Below are positions 49,808 to 61,384 of a stretch of 64,000 nt of DNA, one piece after another; positions within the stretch are counted from its first letter, which is position 1; each line of letters opens with the position of its first letter. A program made the position numbers and the translations under genes. The notes below the pieces were generated by a model. It was not told the origin of the DNA. It did no database searches and saw only the letters and a program-made list of their open reading frames with translations. Source of the stretch: Dillenia suffruticosa (taxonomy: Eukaryota; Streptophyta; Magnoliopsida; Dilleniales; Dilleniaceae); NCBI GenBank assembly GCA_033439265.1, contig JAVTVX010000010.1, positions 8,060,001 to 8,124,000 of the forward strand, written 5' to 3'.

Positions 49808-52800
49808 TTACAATTTTTTAATAATTTTTCTTTTTCCTTTTCTCTCATTTTTTCTCTGTTCTTTTGTCTGAATTCCTTCAAACTTGATATTCTTTGTTTC
49901 CTCGGTGTTCATCCTCATGTTGGATATCATCTCCGCACGGACCGTATTATGATCAGACATCAGAAGTTTGAGAAAATATTCTTTCCTTAAGAAAATAAGA
50001 TCCTGCATTTCATAAAATGAAACAATTAATAATTTTAATACAAATACAATACAAAATTGAAATAAGATGTGGGAGAACATACTTCTTGACTTGGTGTACT
50101 TAAAAACATTCCCGGTTCCCATATTTCCAAAAACCTCATAACAAATATTCCACAATCATTTCTGATATATAAAAAATATTTTAGGTATGCATTATCATAA
50201 AATCAAAATTATGTAGTAAATTGTAACTTACGTATTAGGCTGCTGTGGAACTTCAACACGAACAATGTTGGAAATATGGAGAGAATTTTCATAAATCCTT
50301 TCAATACAATTTTTCTGAAAATTAAGGAAAATATTATAGTTTATAATTGAATAAAATTTGATATTTAAATATATTAAGTAATAATTACCATAAAAGTTTG
50401 GAAGTTAATATCTTCGTGACCTCTATAACCAGAGTCTAGGTAGTACATAATTTGATTGCGTAAAGCAAAACAAAACCAATGTTCCTTGAAAAGAACAGGG
50501 ATGAATACCTGAAAAAAAATAAGGTATATATTAATATACCTTATTAACAGAAATGTATAATAATAGAATGTATAATAATAGTGTCTAATGTTAAAGTACT
50601 CACTAGGTTACACAATCGATAGTCGAATCCAAGTACTTCCTCAGACAAACAACTATCGACCATCGAAATATTCCAGTTATTTTGATTGTCACAAGCAGAA
50701 ACGACGGACATCTATATTAGAAACCATAACATCTATATGAGAAAACTATGATTGAGAAAAGAAAATAATGCAAGGAGTATTATGTGTATATGAATATAAT
50801 AAGTGGTCTTGGCAATTGACTTAGGTGTTGAGGAAAGATTAAGAATATATCAAAAAAGAAGATGAAAACAGAAAAATACTTACAGAAAACCATAATGGCA
50901 AAACACATCTGGAGAAAGTGCAGTAGGTGATGTTAAGTAAACGTATATAGCAATCCATAGTCTGCAAACATAATATTATATAATTATAATCATAATTATG
51001 CGATCATAATAATGAAAAGAAAAAATTGATAAATTCATACCAGCGTGCCAATCCAGTGAGGTGGTACCAATTCATAACTATCGCTCCAGCTCATATAGTA
51101 TCCATCAATATTACATAAAATTGTTCTATAAAAAAAACTAGATTTAGTAACATATATCACAATAATAATCAAATGAGAACGATTATAACACCCTTACCTA
51201 TCATTATTTTTTATGGCTTTTCGTCCATAAAAAAGCCAAATATTTTCTTCTTCATCAGAAAAAATCTTTGGGTTAGCAAAGGGAAAGGGAAAGTTAGAAA
51301 CTATAGATGTTGTATCCTTATCCTTCATTTCAGTTAATGTATTCACAACTCTATATAATTCAACATCATCAGGTTCATCTTCAGGCTCCTCAAGCTCCGA
51401 CCCTTTATCCTCATACCTTTTATTCTCCAAACTATCCTCCAAATCTTGGCCTTTATGTTGTTGGTCCTCATTAAAATGACTGTCCTTACCCTTTGTTTCG
51501 TCTGCTTCCTCCTCTTCTTGCTCATCATCATATTCAGAGAGTTTGCGCAAGAAATCAGACTGAATTCGAATTGACTCCTTCAAAAAATTTTTAATTTCCT
51601 ATTTTATATCAATTTTCTGCAAAATTAATATCACAGAGTAAGTCATTGGTAACTACACTGTGGTGAGATAGTAATGTTTGTAATTTTACCTTTTTTATTT
51701 TTTCTCCAACTGTTTCAACTGTTTCAATAGATTTTGCAACAAATCTTTTGACATTGGATAATAAACCCTACAGTGAAACTCAAATTATATACGATTCTAA
51801 TCAAATATAAACAACTTAAATCATACAATACAATATAAACTTAACTTACATTTCCACGCTCGAATCCCACTCTTCGATTTACACGATCCGTCGTCCAATA
51901 CTGAATAGGTTGTTTTGTTATTTTTCCTCCTAAATCACCAATTTTTACATTCTCAAAATAAAAGATCTGTGTGCACAAGACCAATATTATTATGGATATA
52001 TTTATTCATACTAAATTATAATATTTATAAAAATTGAATTAAATTATATTAAAAACTTACCATAAGTAAAAATAAACAACCACCGATTCCTGTTTTCTTC
52101 CTCTCTTCCTCCTCTCTTCCATTATTTATAACACCTTTGAATTGATAAACTTCATCAGCTAACCATTGTAAGACAAATTTAGCCCAATTGTATTGGTCAG
52201 CATTCTCCACATCAATAGTAGCACTGAGGTGTCTTGAAGCAGGGTAAACATTTGTTGTGGGACATAAAAAACATCCAAGCAGAAATAAAAGAAAGTATTG
52301 TCTAAACTTCAGAGAGGAGGAGGCATCTTCCATCTGCATCTCTTGCATATATTGTTTTAATTGACTATGCTTAAGTTTTGAAAAGTTTTTTCTCATCTCC
52401 AAGGATACAGTAGATGAACAATCCAAAACATCCCGTCTTTTATAAGGAATTCCTAAAATTCGGCCCACATCTTCGACTGTCAACTTAAAATTCTGATTTA
52501 AACCGATAGAGAGACGTTTTTCTATAGGTTCAAACCTCATTATCAGTTCTTCACATAATTTTCGACTTAGTGTATCACAACTAAGTTTCAAAAGGTTACC
52601 GAATCCCATATTTTTAACTATAACTTTCATATCATCAGTAAGAGTAGAAAATAACTCTTTTATTTGCTTAGGAGAGCACCTCGTTTGAATCGGCGTGGTC
52701 TTTACCCTTGTACCAGTCTTTACCCTTGTTCCAATCAATGTTGTTTCATACTTGTCATTTTCCTCCTCCTCCCATGACTGTTAAAAAAATCACATTAACT

Positions 52801-53148
52801 TGCATTAAAAACTTTATTCAATTCAAAATATACATAATCAAAATATAAATAATAATAATAATAATAATAATAATAACTAACGGTTATCGGAAGCAAGTGC
52901 CCTGTGATTTTCTTCGACGACTCCTTTCTGATGCAAAAGAAATTCAAAATTAATTGAAATAAAAAATTTGTTTACATTTAAAATCATAAATCACAAAAAA
53001 TTAAACTAATATAAATTTAAAAAATTTTAAAAAATTAGTAAGAACTAACTAAAATTATAACATAATTAACCTAAAATTAAAACTTAACTCACCTTTTCTC
53101 AGATGCCTCCTTCGATGCCTCCTTGCTCGTGTTAACTGTATCCTTCAT
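49808..53148 (-). CDS. Ulp1-type cysteine protease (C48) gene, transposon-borne, 13 exons
   Basis: Minus-strand model: 53148-53093, 52927-52882, 52777-52061, 51966-51850, 51767-51690, 51598-51198, 51125-51041, 50961-50884, 50711-50604, 50508-50389, 50314-50232, 50161-50083, 50002-49808. Every intron is GT-AG and every junction keeps the frame: 720 aa. N-terminal half (~45-300): KQIKELFSTLTDD, CEELIMRFEP, KLTVEDVGRILGIP, the domain usually fused to Ulp1-like proteins of plant mobile elements. Middle (~345-460): acidic, Glu/Asp-rich. C-terminal peptidase: HW (H572), YYLDS (D587), the PQQPN Gln (Q627) and NDCGIF (C633), the full His-Asp-Gln-Cys set with the usual six-residue Gln-Cys spacing. The family removes SUMO-type conjugates. 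For exon 6 an upstream acceptor (51617/51616) would include an in-frame TAG at 51599-51601; using that same TAG as the acceptor avoids the stop. Activity and expression are not known. Confidence 0.85.
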
Positions 53149-54765
53149 TTTTCCTTTGTTTTTTTGATGTTCTTTTCAAATCTAAGTGTAGAAATCTTCT
53201 TCTCAATCACAGCACGAAGTAACCAGATCTTCTTATCTTCTTTCCTTCTTTCCTTCTTTTCCTATTTTTTCTTCTTCTGTCTTCTTTCTTAAAATTTTCA
53301 AAAAAATAAAATATTAAAATGTTAAGTTTCTACCGTTAGATCAAATGTTAGTAATTCGAGATAATTTTACTCGTTGATATTATGTTGATGTTACTTGAAA
53401 AGACAATAGCCTGCAAAATTTGAAATTCCCGAAAACAAAACCCAACCATTGGATTTAAAACTTCCAAGAACAAAACCAACCATTGGATTTAAAACTCTAT
53501 CAATTATTTATACGCTGCTTATGACTTTCTTACTGGTTATTACTTTACTATTACTACTTGTAACTAATAACTACTAACTACTTACTATGCTTCTTTCTAG
53601 CTTTAACTACTTACTACCTTACTACTGCTTCTTACTACTTACTACTACATAGTACTACAGGTTTGTACTATTACTTATTACATACTTTTTACTACCTACT
53701 ATTACTTACTATATACTCTTTACTACTTATATAAACCTACTATTACTTACTACATACTATTTACTACCTACTATTACTTACACGTTACTACTTTTATATA
53801 TGTAATTATATAATACCTAGGAATTCAATATAAAATAATAAATGAGATTATAAATTAATTAAATATAGATATAAATCTAATTACATAAAATTAATAATAA
53901 TAATAATAATGAAAGAGGATAATGATTTAATTATGAATTTAAAGAATGTATTATTTATAATCAAAGCATAAACCAAAAAATTGTATATATATGTTCTATA
54001 TTCTCATATATATTATATATGGTATATATATTATATATATTATTCTTATATATATTATATATGGTATATATATTATATATATTATTTATGTTAATGAAGT
54101 TGTGTGGAATTTTTATTATTTCTCTTGAATGCAGTCACTCCTCTGCACATTTGTCCGCAAATGTCCGAAAAAGGCTATTCATTTACATTTACATTTACTT
54201 GCATGCCAAACAAAAACCTAATCTAGAAGTTCACTTGCATGCATGCCATATGCAAACAAAAACGGAAGTTCTTACTTGCATGCCATATGCAAACAAAAAC
54301 CTAATCTATAGCTATGTATATTAGGACAACAAAAAAACTATTCATATTCATTCATTTAGTGTTCATATGTGAGCCGTGGTATGCAAACCCATAATATATA
54401 TCCAAAAGAAAAAGAGGAAACAAACAATTTGCATTCTGAGAACTCTGAACCATTGTCTTGACCATTTACAAAACAAACAAAAGAAAAAAAAAATTTGCTC
54501 CAAGCAAATCTTGACCTTTCACAAAAAGAAACAAAATAACAATAATAAAGGTTCATTGAATAGTATTATTGTATGGAAATTTCTTGCCGACAACACTTTT
54601 TTCACAATATCTCTCTCACTCACTCACATATATAACAATTATCCTTCTCTCACTATCATCATCAAACTCTCACTCTAAACTTGTTCTTGTTCTCTCACTG
54701 TTCTCTCACGCCTCTTCTCCTTCATCTTCTTACCCTTCTCACTTTTCACATATCACTCACAAAGA
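53149..54765. other. Divergent intergenic region between protease gene and plus-strand ORF
   Basis: Holds 5' flanks of two divergent genes. 53517-53795 is a degenerate minisatellite of ACTACTTACTA-type words (inverted relative to the GTAATAAGT blocks). 54005-54090 is a duplicated ~45-bp TATATATTATATATGG unit. 54195-54310 holds three tandem ~40-bp copies around TTGCATGCCATATGCAAAC. A (TC)-rich stretch with TCACTCACTC lies just before 54766. No gene is supported inside. Confidence 0.6.
54195..54310 (+). repeat. ~40-bp tandem repeat, three copies
   Basis: Units share ACTTGCATGCCA, an optional TATG, CAAACAAAAACCTAATCT (or CGGAAGTT). Perfect palindromes GCATGC are embedded. Confidence 0.8.
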
Positions 54766-56375
54766 GATGGGCTCTCGGAAAGGAAAACAAATTATGAGGG
54801 AATCGGAGCAATATAATAGAAGGGAGTTTCCATCTCTTAAAAGAAGCAAAGAATTTGACCAGGTATTTTCTGATCGGAATATTAGTGTTGGTCGTTTAAT
54901 AGATTGGGAATTTTTGGAAAGTATAGATTTTAAGTACGGAAGTTTTTTAAAAGAAATATGTCCTCGTTGGATTCTCAATCCAAAAAAAAAAAATTTATGA
55001 AAATGTTGTGAAAATTTTTTATAATAATATGAAAAAAATTAATAGTGAGTATTTTATTGATATTGATGGTGAAATTAATTCCTGTTGTTTTCAAACTTAT
55101 TTTGATGGAAAAAAAATTGAAATTAACCCAAAAATAATATGTACAGAGTGTGATCTTCCATGGGTGGATTATGAAGAATGTGCTCCATATTTGAAAAGTG
55201 ATGTGTTAACGGACGCCCAAATTGTTTTTAATAATAATAGTTTAGAGAGTTTTTGTAAAAATGCAGCAGATTTAAATTTGCACGAAAGAATTCTTCATTT
55301 ATTAATAGTACATGTTATTAAGCCACGGGGAGGTAATTATACATCCATTACTCGAGAAGATTTTTGGTTAATGGCACGTATTATTGAAAAACAAAATCCT
55401 GGTTTGCATTTCTTACTTCCATATTTTATGATATCCATAAGTGATTCAAATTCAAATTTATCATTTTGTAGTGTTGTGAAAGGTATTTTAAAAACTGAAG
55501 GAGTAAGTTTACGAAACGAAATAAATTTCAAATTAAGTTTTAAAAATTGTATAAATCATAAAACGTTGTCACGAGCTTATTGGATTTATGAGAATGGTTG
55601 TTGGATGAATATTAAAAAAAGAGGTTTAGAATACAGGGGAGAGGGTGAGGAGTATAGGGGAGAGGGTGAGACAGTGGGCACAGATGCGAATGCGGACGTG
55701 GAAATGAATATGGATGAAGTGAATGTGGAAGCTGAGCAACATTATGTGAACGAGGAGATCGGTGAGAATGTAAAGTGGGATCAACTTTTAGAATTGATAC
55801 ATGCTATGAAAACACAGATATCCAGTGTTGATAAGAAAGTTGACTGTCTTGATCAGAAATTTGAAAGATATGGGAGGGAAATGAGAGAAATGAGAGATAA
55901 CATCACCGAATTCAAGCAACACAATCACCAGCAGCATCTAAAAATGTCACTTAACTTGATGAACATGATTAATGATATGCAAGTAAATACTAATTTTATT
56001 TACTGTATTAGAGATCATTTACAACTGGGTGGAGTTCCTTTGAGACCGAGTGCGCAATCTTCCTCTCATCCTGCTGCTGGAACCAGTGGAGCATCACCTC
56101 CTCCTCCACAACCCTCGAGCAACCCATTTAGTGGAGCATCACCTCCTCCTCCACAACCCTCGATCAACCCATTTATTCTACGTCCATTTGGATCATTCGG
56201 TTCACCTCCAAGGCCATTTGGTTCATTCAGTTCACCTAACAGGGATAATCCGTTTGACATTCGAGATTTTAGCAAAGCAGCATCACCATCATCTGGGAGT
56301 GCAAGTGCATCGGCTTCGGATACCAGCAAAGAGAAAGGAAAAAAAAAATTTAGACCTAAAGTCCAACTTCCCTAG
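54766..56375 (+). pseudogene. Putative plant transposon protein ORF with one frameshift
   Basis: The first part runs from ATG 54766 (MGSRKGKQIMRESEQ) to a stop at 55000. The second part is open from about 54990 to 56375 (annotated start 55008, but the preceding in-frame codons IYENVVKIFYNN extend it). The switch falls in a run of 12 A at about 54981-54992, so a single-base indel or assembly error separates them; together about 535 codons. LHERILHLLIVHVIKPRGGNYTSITREDFWLMARI (about 55286-55385, read in two pieces LHERILHLLIVHVI and REDFWLMARII) resembles the putative plant transposon protein domain (Transposase_32-like). Then follow a Glu-rich repeat (YRGEGE twice), a coiled-coil-like stretch (~55780-55950), and a Pro-rich tail with a duplicated SGASPPPPQPS unit and Phe-Gly-Ser repeats. 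Its function is unknown; partner of the element is an inference. Confidence 0.7.
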
Positions 56376-56614
56376 CTTCTAATTAATTTTTTTTCTTTTC
56401 CTGGTGATTTAAATTTTTTTTCCTTTTTTTACTTTTTCTTTGTTGCTGTAGTATTAATGTAATGTTGGTGTAGTATTAATGTAATGTATATATTATTATA
56501 GCATTAATGTAAGATTAATGTAATGCATATATATTATTATAGTGTGTGAATCTTAATTTTTTTTGTTTATATTTTTCCCATTTATTTAAATATGGAAATG
56601 CTCATGCATAGCTT
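56376..56614. other. T-rich 3' flank with short tandem repeats
   Basis: TAGTATTAATGTAATG-type words repeat several times at 56448-56535. No coding signal. Confidence 0.55.
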
Positions 56615-56945
56615 AAACAGCGGGGCATGCATGCGGTTTCAACCGCCCAGCGCGCGGCTGAAATCATGCATACCAGGGCATGGGCGCGGCTTCAGGCGCA
56701 CCACACGCGACTGAAACTACGCATGCCCGGGCAAGGGCGCAGCTTCAGCCGCGTACCTCGCGGCTGAAATTGCACCTGCCGCGGCTTAAGCCGCGCCCAC
56801 CGCGGCTGAAACCGCGCTTCTTTGGGCCTGCGCGCGGCTTCAGCCGTGCTCTACGCGGTTGAAACCGCGTAGGCCCTGGGTGCGCGCGGCTTCAGCCGCA
56901 CATCTGCAAGGCTGAAGCCGCACACGCCAACGTGCCCTGGGCCGA
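56615..56945. repeat. GC-rich island of about a dozen short palindromes
   Basis: Repeating imperfect palindromes of the form GCGCGGCTTCAGCCGCGC and its reverse GCGGCTGAAACCGC, spaced about 25-35 bp apart, in a strongly GC-rich block within otherwise AT-rich DNA. A 60-codon frame crosses it but encodes only low-complexity sequence. It lies about 0.8 kb upstream of the TNP2 start. Confidence 0.85.
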
Positions 56946-57405
56946 ACCACAAATATTTTAATTATATAAATATATGAAAATTTTTAAATTTCTTAATATT
57001 ATTATTTCATGATATTAAATTATTATTTGATAGTATATATTTTTTTAATTATGATATACATTAAGTTTTTGATTTCAGAGAACTCACGACACAATTAACT
57101 AACTAACAATAATAATATTAAAATTTGATAGAATTAAAATTTGGTAGAATTAAATTTTAAAATTTGATATGAAATTTTTTTAAATTCTTAATATGACTAT
57201 TTCAAAAATATGATGATATTAAATTATTATTTCATAGTATAAATTTTATTAATTATGATATATATTAAGTTTTTGATTTCCAAACAACTCACAATTAACT
57301 AACTAACAATAGAATTAAACTTGGTAGAATTAAACTAGAATTAAACTGTGATCAAAATTATTTTTTTTTTCACTTGCTTGAGCTTTAGCCAGACAAACAA
57401 AAACT

Positions 57406-57556
57406 TTTTTTGGCGCCATTAACAAAATTTTTTTGGAGCTAAAATTATGTTGATTTTGGCGCTTATGTTGATTTTGGCGCTAAAATTATGTTGTTGATTT
57501 TGGCGCTAAAATTATGTTGTTGATTTTGGCGCTAAAATTATGTTGATTTTGGCGCA
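57406..57556 (+). promoter_or_regulatory. Cluster of six TTTTGGCGC (E2F-like) motifs upstream of TNP2
   Basis: TTTTGGCGC at 57408, 57454, 57472, 57498, 57524 and 57547, most inside tandem 18-26-bp units of the type TTGATTTTGGCGCTAAAAT. The core fits the plant E2F consensus TTTSSCGC. A seventh, mutated copy (TTTTGGAGC) is at 57431. They sit 170-320 bp before the TNP2 start codon, where promoter elements would be expected. Confidence 0.65.
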
Positions 57557-57727
57557 AATGATCACTTATCACTTATCTTATTTATTTTATTTCTCTTCGC
57601 TTCTGTTTTTCTTTATTTCTTTCACAATCCACAATCCGTTATTTCTCTTCCTTTTTCTAATCTAATCTGTTTCGTCTCAATTCCTCTTTATTTATTTTAT
57701 TTCTCTTTTCACTTTTGCAATTTTCTC

Positions 57728-60700
57728 ATGGATAGGAGATGGATGTATTCTAAATCAAGAGCAAGTGATGAATATATCAGGGGGGTTAATGTTTTTCTTG
57801 AATTTGCATATGAAAATATTCAATCGATTGATGGGAAGATATCATGTACTTGTGTTAAATGTTTCAATACATTAAGATTTCCTATATCCACAGTATTCAA
57901 TCACTTAGTACGTCATGGCTTTCAACATGGATATGAGAAGTGGGTATATCATGGAGAGGGAGAGGGTAATAAAGAAGGTAATAAGGAGAGCATTGAAAAT
58001 GGATCCAACAACAACCTTGCTAATCTTTTTGAGTATGATATGTTTGGCATGTTACATGATACATTCACACATTTACCTCATGATTCTTCCTTCAAAAGTT
58101 CTCATCAACCAAATTCTCATGCATCCGTGGACGAATCAATTTCAGATAAGTTTCAAGAATTACTTGAAGATGCCAAAAAACCTGTATATCCAAAATCGAA
58201 ATACAGTCTGCTTACAACTATTGTACATTTATATCATTTAAAGTGTTTGTCTGGGTGGACCAACAAATCTTTTTCATTATTGTTAGAGTTTTTGAGAGAA
58301 TTGTTGCCTGATGAAAATATATTGCCAAATAGTTGTCATGCAGTGAAGAAAACTATTTCAGTTTTAGGGTTGAGATATGAGAAAATACATGCTTGTTCTA
58401 ACGATTGTATGTTGTACTGGAAAGATAGATCCAAAGATGATGCATGTTATGTGTGTGGTGCTTCTAGGTGGAAACCAAATGGAGATGGAGATCAAGATAT
58501 ATAAAAAAAAAAAGCTGTCAAAATATTGAGATGGTTTCCTTTAATTCCTAGATTGCAAAGACTATTTACATGTAGTCAAACTGCTTGTTTGATGAGATGG
58601 CATCATGATAAGAGAACAAAGGATGGACTTTTAAGACATCCAGCAGATTCTCCTACATGGAAGGAGTTTGATTTCCTATACCCTACATTCTCTTCTGATC
58701 CAAGAAATATTCGATTAGGGTTGGCAGCTGATGGTTTTAATCCATTTAAAACAATGAATGTTACATATAGTACTTGGCCAGTGCTCATCATACCATATAA
58801 TCTACCACCTTGGTTGTGCATGAAATCTACAAATTTCATACTTACATTACTTATTCCTGGTCCTAAAAGTCCCGGAGACAAGATAGATGTATATATGCAA
58901 CCACTGGTAGAAGAATTGAAAGAATTATGGAATGAAGGAGTAGACACTTATGATTCTTCGGTTGGTGAAAGATTTAAAATGCATGCAGCACTGTTATGGA
59001 CTATTAATGACTTTCCCGCATATGCTAATCTGTTTGGATGGAGCACTAAAGGTAGATTTGCATGTCCAGTATGCGCATATGATACATGTTCTCAATGGTT
59101 ATGTCATGGCCGGAAGTATTGTTATATGGGACATCGAAGATGGTTGGATTCAACTCATCCATTCAGGTATGATAAATATTCTTTTGATGGGACAGAAGAA
59201 CTTAGAGTTGCTCCTAAGCAAAGAACTGGAGCCGATGTATTGCGAGAATTAGATAGAATTGATTTAACAAGTCCCAATGATATGCATGGATGGAAAAAAA
59301 AGAGTATATTGTTTCATTTGCCTTATTGGGAAAATGTTTTACTCAGACATAATATTGATATGATGCACACTGAGAAAAATTGTTTTGATATAATTGTTGG
59401 TACAATTCTTGGACAAGAGGGAAAATCTAAGGATAATTATAAGGCGAGACTTGATCTTGAAAAGATGGGGATAAGAAATGATCTACATGCACGAAGATCA
59501 AACTCTACAAATATATTTTTACCCAAAGCATGTTACCAAATGACCTTCCAGGAAAAAGATGCATTTCTCAAGGTTTTGAAGAACTTAAGACTTCCGGATG
59601 AGTGCTCTACAAACATTTCTAAATGTGTTCAATTGAAGCAACGGAAGTTAATAGGTCTCAAAAGTTATGACTGTCATATTTTAATGTAAGAATTTATTCC
59701 TATAGCAATTCGTGGATCATTACCCGACAATATTAGCTCTCTTATCATTAAAATTTGTAATATTTTTAAATGTCTTTGCTCTAGGGTTCTTGACCCTCGA
59801 GAACTAGAGCAATTGGAGACAGCAGTTCCACAAATTATGTGTGACCTTGAAAAGATTTTTCCTCCTTCATTTTTTACCAGCATGATACACTTGATCGTGC
59901 ACTTGACAACTGAAGCAAGAATTGGTTGACCAGTGACATATAGGTGGATGTATCCAATTGAAAGGTTTGTTTTATTTTGATCAATAATTTAACAATTGAT
60001 ACTTCTTTTATTTAATAATAGTATTTGTATAATGTATATATATGTATATAGGTACTTGCTTCAACTCAAATCCTATGTACGTAATAGAGCAAGGCCTGAA
60101 GGTTCTATTGCGGAAGGTTACATAGCAAATGAGTGTCTGTTATTTTGTTCGAGATATTTAGATGGGGTTGAAACAAGATTTAATCGTGTATTACGGAATG
60201 ATGACAACCATATTATGTTTGAAGAAGATGAGTCAACTTCAACCACTATTGGAAGGCCTTTGAGAAGAAGAAATATTAAAAGACAAAAAGGAAAAAGAAA
60301 AAAAATATCCCGAATTCAGCTAGACGAGAAATCATTGCAGCAATGCCATAGAAACATATTATTTAACAGTGACTCAATTGCCTCCTTTAGAGTGTAAGTA
60401 TACATTGTAGTATATTTTTAATTATCAATATAAAATATTATATTATATAATTATATAATTATATATGTATTATTTCTATTTGATATAGGGAACATATGCA
60501 ATATGTTCGAAGAACAAATCGTGGAAAGAAATTAAACACTTTTCAAATTGATAAACTTCATAGTAAAGATTTCATTACCTGGTTTACTCATCGTGTAAGT
60601 ATCGATTTTTAATTTTTTTTAGTATTAATTTCTTCTAGTTAATCTTAGAATATTATTAATTTCTTCGTTTTATTTTTCAGGTTACGAATCCAAAATATCC

Positions 60701-61355
60701 CGAAGAGATTACTGATGAAATTAAATGGATTGCTCGCGGACCAAATCCATTGGTTAGAAATTACAATGGGTATGTAATCAATGGATATCGATTCCATATA
60801 AAAGATAGAGAGAAATGCCTTCAGACCCAGAATTCAGGTATTGTGGTTGCAGTGGATGATATTAGTTATGCAAGTGCCAAGGATAAAACACTCATTCAAG
60901 CTAAAGTTAATTATTATGGAATATTACGGTAAATTATTGAAGTAAACTATAATGGAATGTATACATTTGTGTTATTTCGGTGTGATTGGGTTGACCTACA
61001 ACGAGGATGCAAGAAGGATAGATTTGGTTCAACACTTGTAAATTTTTCATATCTCAATCATACAGGTATGGATTTGTTGGATGATCCTTATGTGTTGGCA
61101 GCTCAGGCAAAGAAGGTATTTTATGTAATGGATGAAAGAGACAAAGGATGGTTTGTTGTAAAGCATGTTAAGCTTAGAGATGAATTTGACATGGGTGATG
61201 AAGTAAACTTGAATTCAGAAAGTAACACTTCAAACAATCAGCAGGTGTGGGTTCGGAGTAATATTGATGAAGACGAAGGGAATGTATCAATAGACATGAA
61301 TGATGATGATGATATTGATAGAGTAGGATGGGATGAATATTTGTATGAAATGTAA
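57728..61355 (+). pseudogene. CACTA TNP2 transposase gene with four in-frame stops
   Basis: Exons 57728-59964, 60052-60393, 60489-60594, 60681-61355; GT-AG introns and frames agree, 1120 codons in all. Domains in order: transposase-associated domain (~4-78, RRWMYSKSR, CTCVKCFN with paired Cys, FNHLVRHGF), TNP2 core (~265-520: LMRWHHDKRTKDG, HPADSPTW, RLGLAADGFNPF, YSTWPVLIIPYNLPPW, GPKSPGDKIDVY, LLWTINDFPAY, WSTKGRFACPVC, YMGHRRWL), a DUF4218-like part (~655-790: FPPSFF, YRWMYPIERY, SYVRNRARPEGSIAEGY), and a DUF4216-like part (~915-1010). In-frame stops: TAA 58502-58504, TAA 59687-59689, TGA 59927-59929, TAA 60930-60932. With no frameshifts and intact splice sites, decay is by point mutation and looks recent. 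The enzyme would cut CACTA ends; this copy cannot make it. Confidence 0.93.
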
Positions 61356-61384
61356 TTTTAATAGATTATATTTTTTGTTTTCTC

